A DNA stretch of 64,000 nt from Nocardia arthritidis (GTDB lineage: Bacteria; Actinomycetota; Actinomycetes; Mycobacteriales; Mycobacteriaceae): positions 7,378,001 through 7,442,000 of the forward strand of contig NZ_CP046172.1 of assembly GCF_011801145.1 (NCBI RefSeq). The letters run 5' to 3'. Shown here piece by piece: positions 26,453 through 34,638 of this stretch. Every line of letters starts with the position of its first letter. Position 1 is the first letter of the stretch. The notes under the pieces are model-generated. The model saw nothing but the letters and a program-made list of their open reading frames with translations, was not told where the DNA came from and made no database searches. The position numbers were made by a program, and so were the translations under genes.

Positions 26453-26689
26453 TCAGCTCGGGTGATCCGGCCTTTCGGCATCGCACGGTTCGACGCCGTC
26501 GGCGGTGAAAACCAACTCGCGCACCCCGTGCGCCCGCAACCCCGAATCGAGCAGATCACGCGTCAATTCGGGTCCCAGGACGTCGGCGGCATCCGCGTGC
26601 TCGATGAAAAGCACACGCGTTACCCGCTTCTCGCCGTTCGAAGGGGAGCTGTCCGCGGCGGCGCGCCTACCACCGGCAGAATTGCTCAT
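26453..26689 (-). CDS. Hypothetical protein in the stress regulon
   Basis: 78 residues from ATG 26689, chosen because GGAGG lies 6 bases upstream; an in-frame start at 26704 has no such site. An N-terminal ~22 polar residues (SNSAGGRRAAADSSPSNGEKR) are followed by a compact alpha/beta-looking domain (VTRVLFIEHADAADVLGPELTRDLLDSGLRAHGVRELVFTADG). I do not recognise a family. The promoter at 26813-26837 puts it with the stress genes. Confidence 0.6.
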   Translation of the reverse strand: MSNSAGGRRAAADSSPSNGEKRVTRVLFIEHADAADVLGPELTRDLLDSGLRAHGVRELVFTADGVEPCDAERPDHPS

Positions 26690-26812
26690 CGAAGCCTCCA
26701 ACATCTGGCATCCAGATCCGGAGCCGCGCTTTTGGACTCGGAAAACAATAGCAACGGTACCGGCGTCGGCGCGAGGACTTTGGTCACCGCTGTCGTGGAC
26801 TTAGGTCGATGT

Positions 26813-26837
26813 TTACCCGGCAGATCTTCGGCAACAC
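26813..26837 (-). promoter_or_regulatory. SigF-like promoter for the 78-residue hypothetical gene
   Basis: Minus strand: GTGT (26837-26834), 15 bp, GGGTAA (26818-26813). It lies ~125 bp before the start codon. Confidence 0.5.
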
Positions 26838-26844
26838 TCGCTAG

Positions 26845-27273
26845 GTGATAGAGAATGGGCTGCCCCGTGTGCAGGAGCTCAGCATGCCCGAGTCGCTACG
26901 CTGGCTCGCGGGCGCTCCGTTCGGCCGGGTGGTCTTCACGGAGAACGCGTTACCCGCGGTGCGCCCGATGTATCACCTCGTCGACGACGACAGGGTGGTC
27001 ATCCACGGTCAGCTCGGCAGCGTCCTGCCGCGCGGCCACGAACAGGTGGTCACCTACGCGGCCGACGAGATCGATCCCACCACCCGGCTCGGCTGGCTGG
27101 TGACGGTGACCGGTCTGGCGGGCCCCGTCACCGACCCCGCCGAAATCGAGCGCTACCAGTCCCTCCTAAACCGCCTGATTCCACTGCCGCACGATCAGGT
27201 GATCCGGATATCGTGCGAGTTCGTCGCGGGCATCGAACTGGTATCGAGCACCCTGCCGCGCGCGGCGGACTGA
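26845..27273 (+). CDS. Pyridoxamine 5'-phosphate oxidase-fold (flavin/F420-binding) protein
   Basis: 142 residues from GTG 26845. ATG 26884 has a better AGGAG site, but would remove the QELS segment seen in family members. The split-barrel pattern is clear: LRWLAGAPFGRVVFTENALPAVRPMYHLVDDDRVVIHGQLGS, then GWLVTVTGLAGPVTDPAEIERY, then RISCEFVAGIELV. Such small PPOX proteins bind FMN, heme or F420; the role is not predictable. Regulation is unclear, although the divergent SigF-like promoter for the previous gene lies just upstream. Confidence 0.8.
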   Translation: MIENGLPRVQELSMPESLRWLAGAPFGRVVFTENALPAVRPMYHLVDDDRVVIHGQLGSVLPRGHEQVVTYAADEIDPTTRLGWLVTVTGLAGPVTDPAEIERYQSLLNRLIPLPHDQVIRISCEFVAGIELVSSTLPRAAD

Positions 27274-27365
27274 GCTCGACGCAGCTGGCGGGTTGTCTCG
27301 AGCGAACCGACGATGATCATCAATTACCCGCGGCCCCAAGATCTTTCACATTTCATACCGCAGGT

Positions 27366-27401
27366 CTACGGCCTGATCACCCCGCCGTCGACGCGATGAA
27401 C
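27366..27401 (-). pseudogene. Possible remnant of an SDR gene C-terminus
   Basis: The minus strand reads GVHRVDGGVIRP then TAG, resembling the C-terminal xxVDGG ending of short-chain dehydrogenases. No upstream SDR sequence connects to it. The match is short and could be chance. Confidence 0.2.
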
Positions 27402-27479
27402 GCCCCACGGGACCAACGGCTCTGGAACCGACGACAACCGGACCTGCCCCCGGTCCCGGCACCGGCGCAGGCTTGATCC

Positions 27480-27776
27480 ATGAACTCGCTGCATATCGTT
27501 TCCGGAAGCGCCAACCCGGGGCTGGCCGCCGCCATCGCCGACCGGCTCGAGGCCGGTCCGGTCGCCGGTGCGCTGGAACGGTTTCCGGACGGCGAGCTGT
27601 GCCCGGTGGTCGAACATGTCGGCGGCGCCGACGTATTCGTGATCCAGCCGACCTCGCCGCCGGTAAACGACCATCTCGTCGAGCTGTTGCTCCCGGCTGC
27701 ACAACGATCAGCCGGTCGGCCTGCCGCTCACCACCGCGTGAGCCGCCCATATCGAATATGCCGGGCGCACGGGTGA
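27480..27776 (+). pseudogene. Truncated ribose-phosphate pyrophosphokinase (PRPP synthetase) remnant
   Basis: From ATG 27480, residues 1-~70 read as the N-terminal domain of Prs: LHIVSGSANPGLAAAIADRLEAG, then the FPDGELCPVVE segment and GADVFVIQPTSPPVNDHLVELLLPA. The frame then leaves the family pattern (QRSAGRPAAHHRVSR) and stops after 98 codons. About 220 residues, including the ATP/ribose-5-P site and second domain, are absent. The PRPP-loop and catalytic region cannot be found downstream, where the acyltransferase begins. A decayed duplicate is the simplest reading; a functional Prs must lie elsewhere. Confidence 0.65.
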
Positions 27777-27781
27777 AATCG

Positions 27782-28696
27782 ATGGATACGGGTACGCGGA
27801 AAACCATGGCATGCGGAATAGATCGACTCGGACGGATGGCATCGCGTTCGGTCGACGGCATCATCGACTGGGTGGCCGGAGAGGTGCGGTCGCTGGTGCC
27901 CGCGGCCGATCTCGGTGACCGCGATCCCGAGTTCATCTCCGGCACAGCGGGTCCGGCCTGGCTGCTGGTCCGGACCTACTTCCGCGCCGAGGTGCGCGGC
28001 ATCGACAACATTCCGGGCGACGGGCCGGTCCTGCTGGTGGGCAACCACTCCGGCGGCAACGTCTCGCCGGAGGTGCTGATCAGCAGCCTCGCCTTCGTCC
28101 GCCGCTTCGGCCCGCACCGGCCGTTCTATCAGCTCGCGCACAATCTGGTGATGGCCTATCCGTTCGTCGGCACGTTCCTGCGCCGCCTCGGCACGGTGGC
28201 GGCCGAGCCGGCGATCGCCGCCGCCGCGCTGCGCGCGGGCGCGGCCGTGCTGGTGTATCCGGGCGGCGATTGGGAGGTGCACCGGCCGACCTGGGAGGAG
28301 GATCGGGTCGAATTCAACGGGCGCACCGGATTTCTCCGGCTCGCGTGGGCGGAGCGGGTGCCGATCGTGCCGATGGTCAATATCGGTGCGCAGGAGAGCG
28401 AACTGATCCTGGCCCGCGGCGACCGCTTGGCGCGGGCGCTGCGCCTGGACAAGATGTTGCGGCTGAAGGTTTTCCCGATTTCGCTGGCGCTGCCGTGGGG
28501 TCTTGACATCGGTGATCTCGCGGGGCACATTCCGTTGCCGGCCAAGGTCGTCGTCGAATTCCTGCCGCCGATCGACCTGCACGCCCTCCTCGGCCCCGAA
28601 CTCGATATCGACCGCGGTTACCGGCACATCACCGGTGTGATGCAAGACGCGTTGACTCGATTGGCCGCCGAACGCCGATTCCCCATCCTGGGCTGA
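27782..28696 (+). CDS. Lysophospholipid acyltransferase-family protein (PlsC-like)
   Basis: 304 residues from ATG 27782 (weak GGTGAAA upstream). The acyltransferase fold shows block I VLLVGNHSGGNVSPEVL (~82-98), block II near FLRRLGTVAAEP, block III VLVYPGGDWEVHRPTWEEDRVEFNGRTGFLRLAW (~158-190) and block IV VPIVPMVNIG. The usual HxxxxD box is the NHSGG variant, with Glu where Asp is common. It would transfer an acyl group to a lysolipid or related acceptor at the membrane face. No lipid genes are adjacent. Confidence 0.82.
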   Translation: MDTGTRKTMACGIDRLGRMASRSVDGIIDWVAGEVRSLVPAADLGDRDPEFISGTAGPAWLLVRTYFRAEVRGIDNIPGDGPVLLVGNHSGGNVSPEVLISSLAFVRRFGPHRPFYQLAHNLVMAYPFVGTFLRRLGTVAAEPAIAAAALRAGAAVLVYPGGDWEVHRPTWEEDRVEFNGRTGFLRLAWAERVPIVPMVNIGAQESELILARGDRLARALRLDKMLRLKVFPISLALPWGLDIGDLAGHIPLPAKVVVEFLPPIDLHALLGPELDIDRGYRHITGVMQDALTRLAAERRFPILG

Positions 28697-28730
28697 CCGC
28701 ACTCGGAACCAAAGAGTGTCTTCGCGATCC

Positions 28731-28755
28731 GTTTCCTTCGCACCGCATCGGGCAA
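28731..28755 (+). promoter_or_regulatory. SigF-like promoter for the 88-residue hypothetical gene
   Basis: GTTT (28731-28734), 15 bp, GGGCAA (28750-28755). The ATG at 28766 follows after 10 bases, implying a near-leaderless transcript. Confidence 0.5.
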
Positions 28756-28765
28756 CGTCGCAAGT

Positions 28766-29032
28766 ATGAACAGCAAGAGGCATTCCCGAGCTCTACTCGA
28801 CGAGATCGAACGCCAACTGCTCGGCGTCTGGTTCGACGTGTGCTGGTCGCCGCTCGACTCGGCCTATCTCGCGTTCAGCGTCGAATTCCCGGCACTGACC
28901 GTCACCAACGCCTTGTCTCCGAGCGCGGCGATAGACACCCTGGACGACAAAATCCGCAAGGTGCTACTGGCCGAGGCGAATCACCGTACCCGGCGTTCCA
29001 CCTCGACCGCTATCTCCTTCGCCCAGGCCTGA
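28766..29032 (+). CDS. Hypothetical protein
   Basis: 88 residues. Central segment HSRALLDEIERQLLGVWFDVCWSPLDSAYLAFSVEFPALTVTNALSPSAAIDTLDDKIRKVLL looks like a compact alpha/beta domain. No family recognised, no signal peptide, no membrane segment. It lacks a clear ribosome site, which fits the near-leaderless promoter at 28731. The ~130-bp region after it holds no gene I can support. Confidence 0.55.
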   Translation: MNSKRHSRALLDEIERQLLGVWFDVCWSPLDSAYLAFSVEFPALTVTNALSPSAAIDTLDDKIRKVLLAEANHRTRRSTSTAISFAQA

Positions 29033-29166
29033 ATTCGATCCCGATCGCGGTATCGCCCGCGCGCTTCTTCGCCATCGCGGCAGCGGGAAAACCGCGGGCG
29101 CTTTCGAGCCGCCCGCCGAAAATGGTGTAGCCGCGCGCATTCGGCCGCACGGCCGCCGGGGCGGGG

Positions 29167-29262
29167 TCAGCTCGGGTCCTCGAACGGGCCGACGTTGACG
29201 CCGAACAGGATGTCGCGGAGTTCGGCCGGGAATACCGCGAACGGGTCCGCTGGATACGACAT
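29167..29262 (-). CDS. 31-residue small protein downstream of Usp
   Basis: ATG 29262, with AGGAG 8 bases upstream and lying 11 bp after the Usp stop. It encodes MSYPADPFAVFPAELRDILF followed by GVNVGPFEDPS. The good ribosome site and tight spacing argue for a translated small ORF. There is no recognisable family and no membrane segment. Confidence 0.45.
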   Translation of the reverse strand: MSYPADPFAVFPAELRDILFGVNVGPFEDPS

Positions 29263-29273
29263 CTTCCTGACTC

Positions 29274-30179
29274 CTAATCCGGGTGCACCACCATGACGGG
29301 GCAGAATGCTTGCTGTACAAGGGAATTGCTGGTCGAGCCGAGCAGCATGCCACGGAAACCGCCGCGTCCCCTGCTGCCGACGACGAGCAGTCCCGCCGAC
29401 TTCGACCACTCCGTCAGCCGGTGCGCGGCGTCGAACGGATACACCTCGCACGTCACCGGCACCTCCGGATATTTCGCGCACCAATCGGCGAGCCGCGTTG
29501 TCAGCAGCGACTTTTCGGCGTCGGCCATGGACTCGGGCGGCACGTCGAGGAAGGAGTAGCCGGAGAATTCGGCCAGGTCGACATCGCTCCAGATGTGCAC
29601 GGCCACCAGCTCGGCCCGCCGCTCGGACGCCTCGCGGAACGCCGCCGCGAGGGCGGCCTCGCCGACCGCGCTGCCGTCGACCCCGACCACGACGGGTCCG
29701 TCGCGTTCGATCGCGCCGCGCACCACCACGATGTCGCCGTGGCCGTGCGAAACCACGGCGAGCAGCGTGGAGCCCAGATGCAGCAGCGTTCCGATCCCGG
29801 GTGTCACGCCGAGAACCGTCGGATGCGCGCCCGCGGAATACCTGATCAGCAATTCGGCCGGTTTCGCGTCCGAAACCTCGGTGCGCACCGCGATCGACGG
29901 CTCCGCCGCCAGCGCGATTCCCCGCGCATCGGCAACGAATTCGGCGCCACGCGAACGTAATTCGGCGATGAGCGCGGGCGCGGTCGTGGCGTAGTTGCCG
30001 AGCGCGGCATGGACCGCGCTCAGGTCGAGACCGTGCGTGATCAGCAACTCCCGGCCGCCGCGCGCCGCCGTGGCGGCCGCCCAGCGCACGGCGGGCAGCG
30101 AACCCTCGGTGCCGTCCACCCCGACCACGACAGGCGACAAGGCGGATCCAGACCGGTCGTCTGTGGTCCGAACGGACAT
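29274..30179 (-). CDS. Tandem universal stress protein (two UspA domains)
   Basis: 301 residues. Domain 1 (~16-145) opens VVVGVDGTEGSLPAVRWAAATA; domain 2 (~163-301) opens VVVGVDGSAVGEAALAAAF and ends with the ATP-binding loop GSRGRGGFRGMLLGSTS and CPVMVVHPD. Domain 1 has a divergent loop (GHGDIVVVR), so ATP binding may be confined to domain 2. Double-Usp proteins of this size are typical of mycobacteria and nocardiae under hypoxia or stationary phase. I found no SigF-like promoter directly upstream. A 31-codon ORF follows. Confidence 0.9.
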   Translation of the reverse strand: MSVRTTDDRSGSALSPVVVGVDGTEGSLPAVRWAAATAARGGRELLITHGLDLSAVHAALGNYATTAPALIAELRSRGAEFVADARGIALAAEPSIAVRTEVSDAKPAELLIRYSAGAHPTVLGVTPGIGTLLHLGSTLLAVVSHGHGDIVVVRGAIERDGPVVVGVDGSAVGEAALAAAFREASERRAELVAVHIWSDVDLAEFSGYSFLDVPPESMADAEKSLLTTRLADWCAKYPEVPVTCEVYPFDAAHRLTEWSKSAGLLVVGSRGRGGFRGMLLGSTSNSLVQQAFCPVMVVHPD

Positions 30180-30350
30180 GGCGCGGCATCCCTTCGATTC
30201 GAATTACCAGCAGATTAGAAAGGCGTGACGGCTCGGCGCTCCGGTCATTGGTCCCGAACGCACGGGCCGAAAGCACACTGTCGAAGCCGGGCTCGCGCGC
30301 TGCTAGCGTTGGCCGGGAAAGGGATGAATCCGGCGACGAAGGGGATGCAC

Positions 30351-31595
30351 ATGGGCTCGACCGCGGAACTCGACCCGCAGGCACGCGAGGCGCTGGAATT
30401 CCTGTACAAGGATCTGCACACCCATCCCGAGCTGTCCTTCGCCGAAACCCGCACGGCGGGCAAGATCGCCGAACAGCTGACGGCGCTGGGGCTGCGGGTG
30501 ATCGGCGGCGTCGGCCGCACCGGCGTCGTCGGCGTGCTGGAGAACGGGGCGGGCCCGGTGGTGCTGCTGCGCGCCGATATCGACGCGCTGCCGGTCCGGG
30601 AACAAACCGGGCTGCCATACGCGAGCACCGCGACCGGAACCGATCCGGACGGCAACGAGGTTCCGGTCATGCACGCCTGCGGCCACGATATGCACATCGT
30701 GTGCCTGCTCGGCGCGCTCGGCATACTCGACCGGAACAAGGACACCTGGTCCGGCACGGTCGTCGCGGTGTTCCAGCCCGCCGAGGAGGTCGGCAGCGGG
30801 GCGCAGGCGATGGTCGACGACGGCCTCTACGAGCGCGTCCCGAAGCCGGATATCGTGCTGGCACAACATGTCGGGCCGTTCCCCGCGGGTACGGTCGCCT
30901 ATCGCGCGGGCGACACCTATTCGGCGGCCGACGCGTGGAAGGTGCGGCTGTTCGGCAGGGGCGGGCACGGCTCGCGGCCGGAGACCACGATCGATCCGGT
31001 GGTCATGGCCGCCGCCACCGTCATGCGGCTGCAGACCGTGCGTTCCCGAGAGGTCGCCGGAAACGAGCCCGCCGTGGTCACCGTCGGCTCGATCCGGGCG
31101 GGTACGAAAGCCAACATCATTCCCGACGAGGCCGAGCTGCTGCTCAACATCCGCTCCTACGACGCGAATACCCGCACCCACATACTCGACGCGATCCGGC
31201 GGATCATCGAGGCCGAGGCCGCCGCCTCCGGCGCGCCGAAGGATCCGGAGATCACCGTCATCGATTCGTTCCCGGTGCTGCACAACGACCCCGACGCCAC
31301 CGCCAAGACCGCGGCCGCCCTGCGTGATGCGTTGGGCGACAAGGTGTTCGAGCTACCGACACCGGTCATGGCCAGTGAGGACGCCGGGACGCTCGCCACC
31401 GCGATCGACGTGCCGATCGTCTACTGGTTCTTCGGCGGGGCCGACCCGGCGGCATTCGCCGAAGCGTTCGCGAAAGGGCGTGTGGCGCAGGATATTCCGT
31501 CCAACCACAGCCCGAATTTCGCACCGCTCATCCAGCCGACGCTCGATACCGGCTGCGTCGCGATGGCGACGGCGGCGCTGGCCTGGCTGGGCTAG
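30351..31595 (+). CDS. M20-family amidohydrolase (carboxypeptidase/aminoacylase type)
   Basis: 414 residues from ATG 30351, with AAGGGG upstream. Metal-ligand motifs are HTHPELSFAE (~23), MHACGHDMH (~105-113), PAEEVGSGAQAM (~145) and QHVGPFPAG (~175). The dimerisation lid domain (~185-300) contains GRGGHGSRPE. It belongs to the IAA-amino-acid hydrolase/N-acyl-amino-acid amidohydrolase group and hydrolyses amide bonds of N-acylated amino acids. The substrate is unknown. The stop lies inside a tandem GGCTA repeat shared with the convergent gene. Confidence 0.9.
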   Translation: MGSTAELDPQAREALEFLYKDLHTHPELSFAETRTAGKIAEQLTALGLRVIGGVGRTGVVGVLENGAGPVVLLRADIDALPVREQTGLPYASTATGTDPDGNEVPVMHACGHDMHIVCLLGALGILDRNKDTWSGTVVAVFQPAEEVGSGAQAMVDDGLYERVPKPDIVLAQHVGPFPAGTVAYRAGDTYSAADAWKVRLFGRGGHGSRPETTIDPVVMAAATVMRLQTVRSREVAGNEPAVVTVGSIRAGTKANIIPDEAELLLNIRSYDANTRTHILDAIRRIIEAEAAASGAPKDPEITVIDSFPVLHNDPDATAKTAAALRDALGDKVFELPTPVMASEDAGTLATAIDVPIVYWFFGGADPAAFAEAFAKGRVAQDIPSNHSPNFAPLIQPTLDTGCVAMATAALAWLG

Positions 31596-31601
31596 GCTAG
31601 G

Positions 31602-32579
31602 CTAGGGCACCATCACGACTTTTCCGATGGCCGCGTCGTTCTCCATGTATTCGTGCGCCGCGGCGATTTCGTCCAGGCCGAAGACGCGGTCGACGTTGGG
31701 GCGATAGACGCCCGCCTCGACCTCGTCGACGATCCGCCGCAATACGGCGGTGCCGCCCGCGAGATCGTTGCTGTGGAAGGTGGTGAGCCTGGTTCCGGAC
31801 GGGATCATCGCGATCGGTTCGAAGTCCGAGATCAGCCAGCCGCTCAGCGAACCCGATACGCACACCGTTCCGCCCCGGCGGACCAGGTGCAGCGAATCCA
31901 CCGCCGTGCGCGCCCCGACCAGATCCAGCACATGGTCCGGGCCATCGGGCCATACGGCGCGCACGCTCGCGTCCAGCGACCCGCCGTCGTCGATCAGCAC
32001 GTGATCGACCCCGGCCGCGGTCAGCGCGGCGATCCTGTTGTGCTGCCGGGTCGTAACGGCGACCTCGACGCCGTGGCCGATCGCGATCGATGCGGCGGCC
32101 ATACCCACCGAGGAGGTTCCGCCGCGGATCAGCAGCCGGTCGCCCGAACCGATTCCCAACGCGTCCAACGAACCTCGCGCGGTCAGGTACGTCTCGGGCA
32201 GTGCGGCCAGGACATCCCACGGCAGCGTGGTGGCGACCGGCATCAGCAGCGAATTCGGCAGCAGCGCGTATTCCGCGTATCCGCCGTCGAACGCCCGGCC
32301 CATCTCACCCATCACCGCCGCGACGACCGTCCCCTCCGGCATGGCGGGATCGGTTGCGGCCGCGACGATTCCGACGCATTCGATCCCGAGCACCCGCGGG
32401 AACCGCACATTCGGCGAATGTCCCTGCCGGGTCCGCAGCTCCGACCGGTTCAGGCCGGCGCCCTTCACCTGTACCAGACTCCAGCCCTTCCGCACGGCGG
32501 GCACCGGCAGCTCCCGGATCTCCAGCACCTCCGGGCCACCCGCCCGGACACAGACCGCTGCTCGCATCGTTGTGTTCAT
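31602..32579 (-). CDS. Medium-chain dehydrogenase/reductase, quinone-oxidoreductase-like
   Basis: 325 residues. A GroES-like N-terminal domain (RAGGPEVLEIRELPVPAVRKGWSLVQVKGAGLNRSELRTRQG; LGIECVGIV) is followed by a Rossmann domain with RGGTSSVGMAAASIA and VDHVLIDD. There are no zinc-ligand cysteine clusters, so it is the zinc-independent quinone-reductase/enoyl-reductase type using NADPH. It is divergent from an AraC-type regulator whose start is 55 bp away, the likely controller. Confidence 0.87.
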   Translation of the reverse strand: MNTTMRAAVCVRAGGPEVLEIRELPVPAVRKGWSLVQVKGAGLNRSELRTRQGHSPNVRFPRVLGIECVGIVAAATDPAMPEGTVVAAVMGEMGRAFDGGYAEYALLPNSLLMPVATTLPWDVLAALPETYLTARGSLDALGIGSGDRLLIRGGTSSVGMAAASIAIGHGVEVAVTTRQHNRIAALTAAGVDHVLIDDGGSLDASVRAVWPDGPDHVLDLVGARTAVDSLHLVRRGGTVCVSGSLSGWLISDFEPIAMIPSGTRLTTFHSNDLAGGTAVLRRIVDEVEAGVYRPNVDRVFGLDEIAAAHEYMENDAAIGKVVMVP

Positions 32580-32633
32580 GCGTCAACTGTCGCCGGAAAC
32601 CGGCGCGGCCGACTACCGATAGAATGCCAACTT

Positions 32634-33416
32634 ATGCCTATTGGCCGCCAAGCTCCCGCGCCCGGTCCGACGTCGCGGCTGCTGCCCTCCGCCGGGGCGC
32701 ACCTGTGGCCTTCGGGGGGAACGAGTTCGATGCATTCGCATCCGCGCGGGCATTTGGTGTACGCGGCCCGCGGCGTATTGGCGGTCAATACCGAACGCGG
32801 CACCTCGGTCGTCCCCGCCAATCGAATCGCCTGGACCCCGGCGGGTTTCATGCACTACCACCGCGCGCACGGCAATACCGATATGCGGATCGTCTTCCTG
32901 TCGGCCGCGCTGGCCCGGCTCGTACCGGACCGGCCCGCCGTATTCCTGGCCTCCGGCCTCGCCCGCGAAATCCTGTTATCCCTCACGGGCACACGGGATT
33001 ACGATCGCGCGGCACGCACCCGCATGCATCGAGTCCTCGTCGACGAACTCCACGAAGCACATGAGCAGCCACTACAACTGCCGCAACCACGCGACGACCG
33101 TTTACAGGCCATCGCGCGGGCGCTGCACGAAAACCCAGGGGACAACACATCGTTGGCCGAGCTCGGGCGAAAAACCGGAGCCAGCGCACGCACACTCAGC
33201 CGCCTGTTCCACGACGAACTCGGCATGACCTTCTACGAGTGGCGCACCCAACTGCGCATCCACCACGCACTCGTCCTGCTCGCCGACGGCCACGACACCA
33301 TCCGCGTCGCCAACGCCTGCGGCTGGTCGAATCCGAGCAACTTCATCACGGCCTTCACCAACATCATCGGCACCACCCCAGGCCGCCACCGCGCCTCCGC
33401 GCAACCGACGCGCTGA
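32634..33416 (+). CDS. AraC-family transcriptional regulator with cupin N-terminus
   Basis: 260 residues from ATG 32634. The N-terminal ~110 residues form a cupin-like sensor (HSHPRGHLVYAARGVLAVNTERGTSVVPANRIAWTPAGFMHYHRA). The C-terminal ~100 residues hold two helix-turn-helix motifs (SLAELGRKTGASARTLSRLFHDELGMTFYEWRTQLRIHHALVLLA and IRVANACGWSNPSNFITAFTNIIGTTPGRHR). It probably regulates the divergent quinone-reductase-like gene in response to a small molecule. Confidence 0.88.
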   Translation: MPIGRQAPAPGPTSRLLPSAGAHLWPSGGTSSMHSHPRGHLVYAARGVLAVNTERGTSVVPANRIAWTPAGFMHYHRAHGNTDMRIVFLSAALARLVPDRPAVFLASGLAREILLSLTGTRDYDRAARTRMHRVLVDELHEAHEQPLQLPQPRDDRLQAIARALHENPGDNTSLAELGRKTGASARTLSRLFHDELGMTFYEWRTQLRIHHALVLLADGHDTIRVANACGWSNPSNFITAFTNIIGTTPGRHRASAQPTR

Positions 33417-33619
33417 ACGCGCCATCCCGATGGTTTCGAACAGAAGATCATTGGGTATCAATGCATTTGCTTCATTCTCGGCCGAACACGTCGGCCCACA
33501 ACGGCGTTGCCGACGAAGCTCGACATCGAAGCTCCTTGTGTCACCGGGGCTTTCACCGCTCGCTCAACCGTGGTGATCGACCTTCCCGCTTCCGCAACAA
33601 AGTTCGATGGGAGAAAGAA

Positions 33620-34558
33620 ATGCCTGTACAACAGGCCGTTTTCTGGCATTCGCGGCACGTCACCAATCCGCGGTCGAGATCGTATTACGGAGACCGCACC
33701 GACATCATCGAATACGCCCCGCAGGATCCCGATGCCGTCGTATTCGCCACCGCGGCATGGGATTCGCACGGGCCGGGCGGCCTCTACGTCGATGACCTGC
33801 CGAGCATCTTCTGGGATTCCGGGCCGCGATGCTGGTGCGTTTACAACGCCTCGGGCAACCAGATGGAGATCGGCTCGGCCTTCAATGTGCTGTATACACT
33901 CGGTGATCCGAACGCGTTCGTCGTCAAGACGCGGACTTCGGATCCGGCCGTGACGAACCGGAACGTCACGTATATCGACCACGACCTGACCGACCACAAT
34001 CCCGATGCGTTGCTGCTGGTGAATGCCTGTCTGAACCCCGGAGCCACCGGTGTCACGCGGCAGTACCATCCGATCGGCGTGTGGTACGACCCGGTCCGGT
34101 CCAAGTGGGCCATCTTCAATCAGGATATGCACCCGATGGAGGACAATCTGGCCTTCAACGTCAAGGTATTCTCGCGCACCGGACCATCTTTCGGCAGTTA
34201 CGCCGGATTCGTGCACATCGCGCAACCGATCAACAGCTGGAGTAATTTCTCCTACCTGACGCACGAATACTGTGACGGTTACCCCGATCGCCTGGTGTTC
34301 GTGACGCCGGTATGGGAAAGCGCCGATGCGCCCGGACCGACCGGCGGGGTGTTCTTCCCGTCCTACTACGGCGTTCGCTATGCGCCGAGCCTCGGCAAAT
34401 GGGTTGTCTTCAACCAGGCGGGCGCCTTCAGCCAATATGTGCAGCAGGGCACCGTGGAAACCATCACCCTGGTGAACAAGAATTCCAATCTCCTGCCGGA
34501 ACGCAACGCCATCCCGCCGATGGCGGCATTCCATGTGCTGGTCGTGAATCCGACGTGA
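33620..34558 (+). CDS. Three-repeat beta-rich protein (DUF7452-like)
   Basis: 312 residues from ATG 33620, with GGGAG upstream; no signal peptide. Three imperfect repeats of ~80-95 residues are visible. Each starts with a hydrophobic strand (VVFATAAWDS, LLLVNACLNP, LVFVTPVWES), runs through an aromatic strand pair (CWCVYNASG, KWAIFNQDM, KWVVFNQAG) and closes on FNV or AFHV strands. The pattern suggests a three-bladed or beta-trefoil-like fold. Family name from memory and uncertain. A weak promoter-like GTTT-N16-GGGTAT lies at 33432-33457. Confidence 0.6.
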   Translation: MPVQQAVFWHSRHVTNPRSRSYYGDRTDIIEYAPQDPDAVVFATAAWDSHGPGGLYVDDLPSIFWDSGPRCWCVYNASGNQMEIGSAFNVLYTLGDPNAFVVKTRTSDPAVTNRNVTYIDHDLTDHNPDALLLVNACLNPGATGVTRQYHPIGVWYDPVRSKWAIFNQDMHPMEDNLAFNVKVFSRTGPSFGSYAGFVHIAQPINSWSNFSYLTHEYCDGYPDRLVFVTPVWESADAPGPTGGVFFPSYYGVRYAPSLGKWVVFNQAGAFSQYVQQGTVETITLVNKNSNLLPERNAIPPMAAFHVLVVNPT

Positions 34559-34638
34559 TGCGGTGGGGTGCAATCGTTTCCATTGCACCCGTATTCGGCG
34601 GTACGCTCCTCACCTCGCTAGACACCAGGAGTACAACT

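Noticed and set aside
27213..27476. Plus-strand 87-codon frame after the PPOX gene
   Set aside because: No ribosome site, arginine/proline-rich translation, overlaps degraded sequence.
33432..33457. GTTT-N16-GGGTAT upstream of the three-repeat protein
   Set aside because: Spacer is 16 rather than 15 and it lies 163 bp from the start; plausible but not counted.
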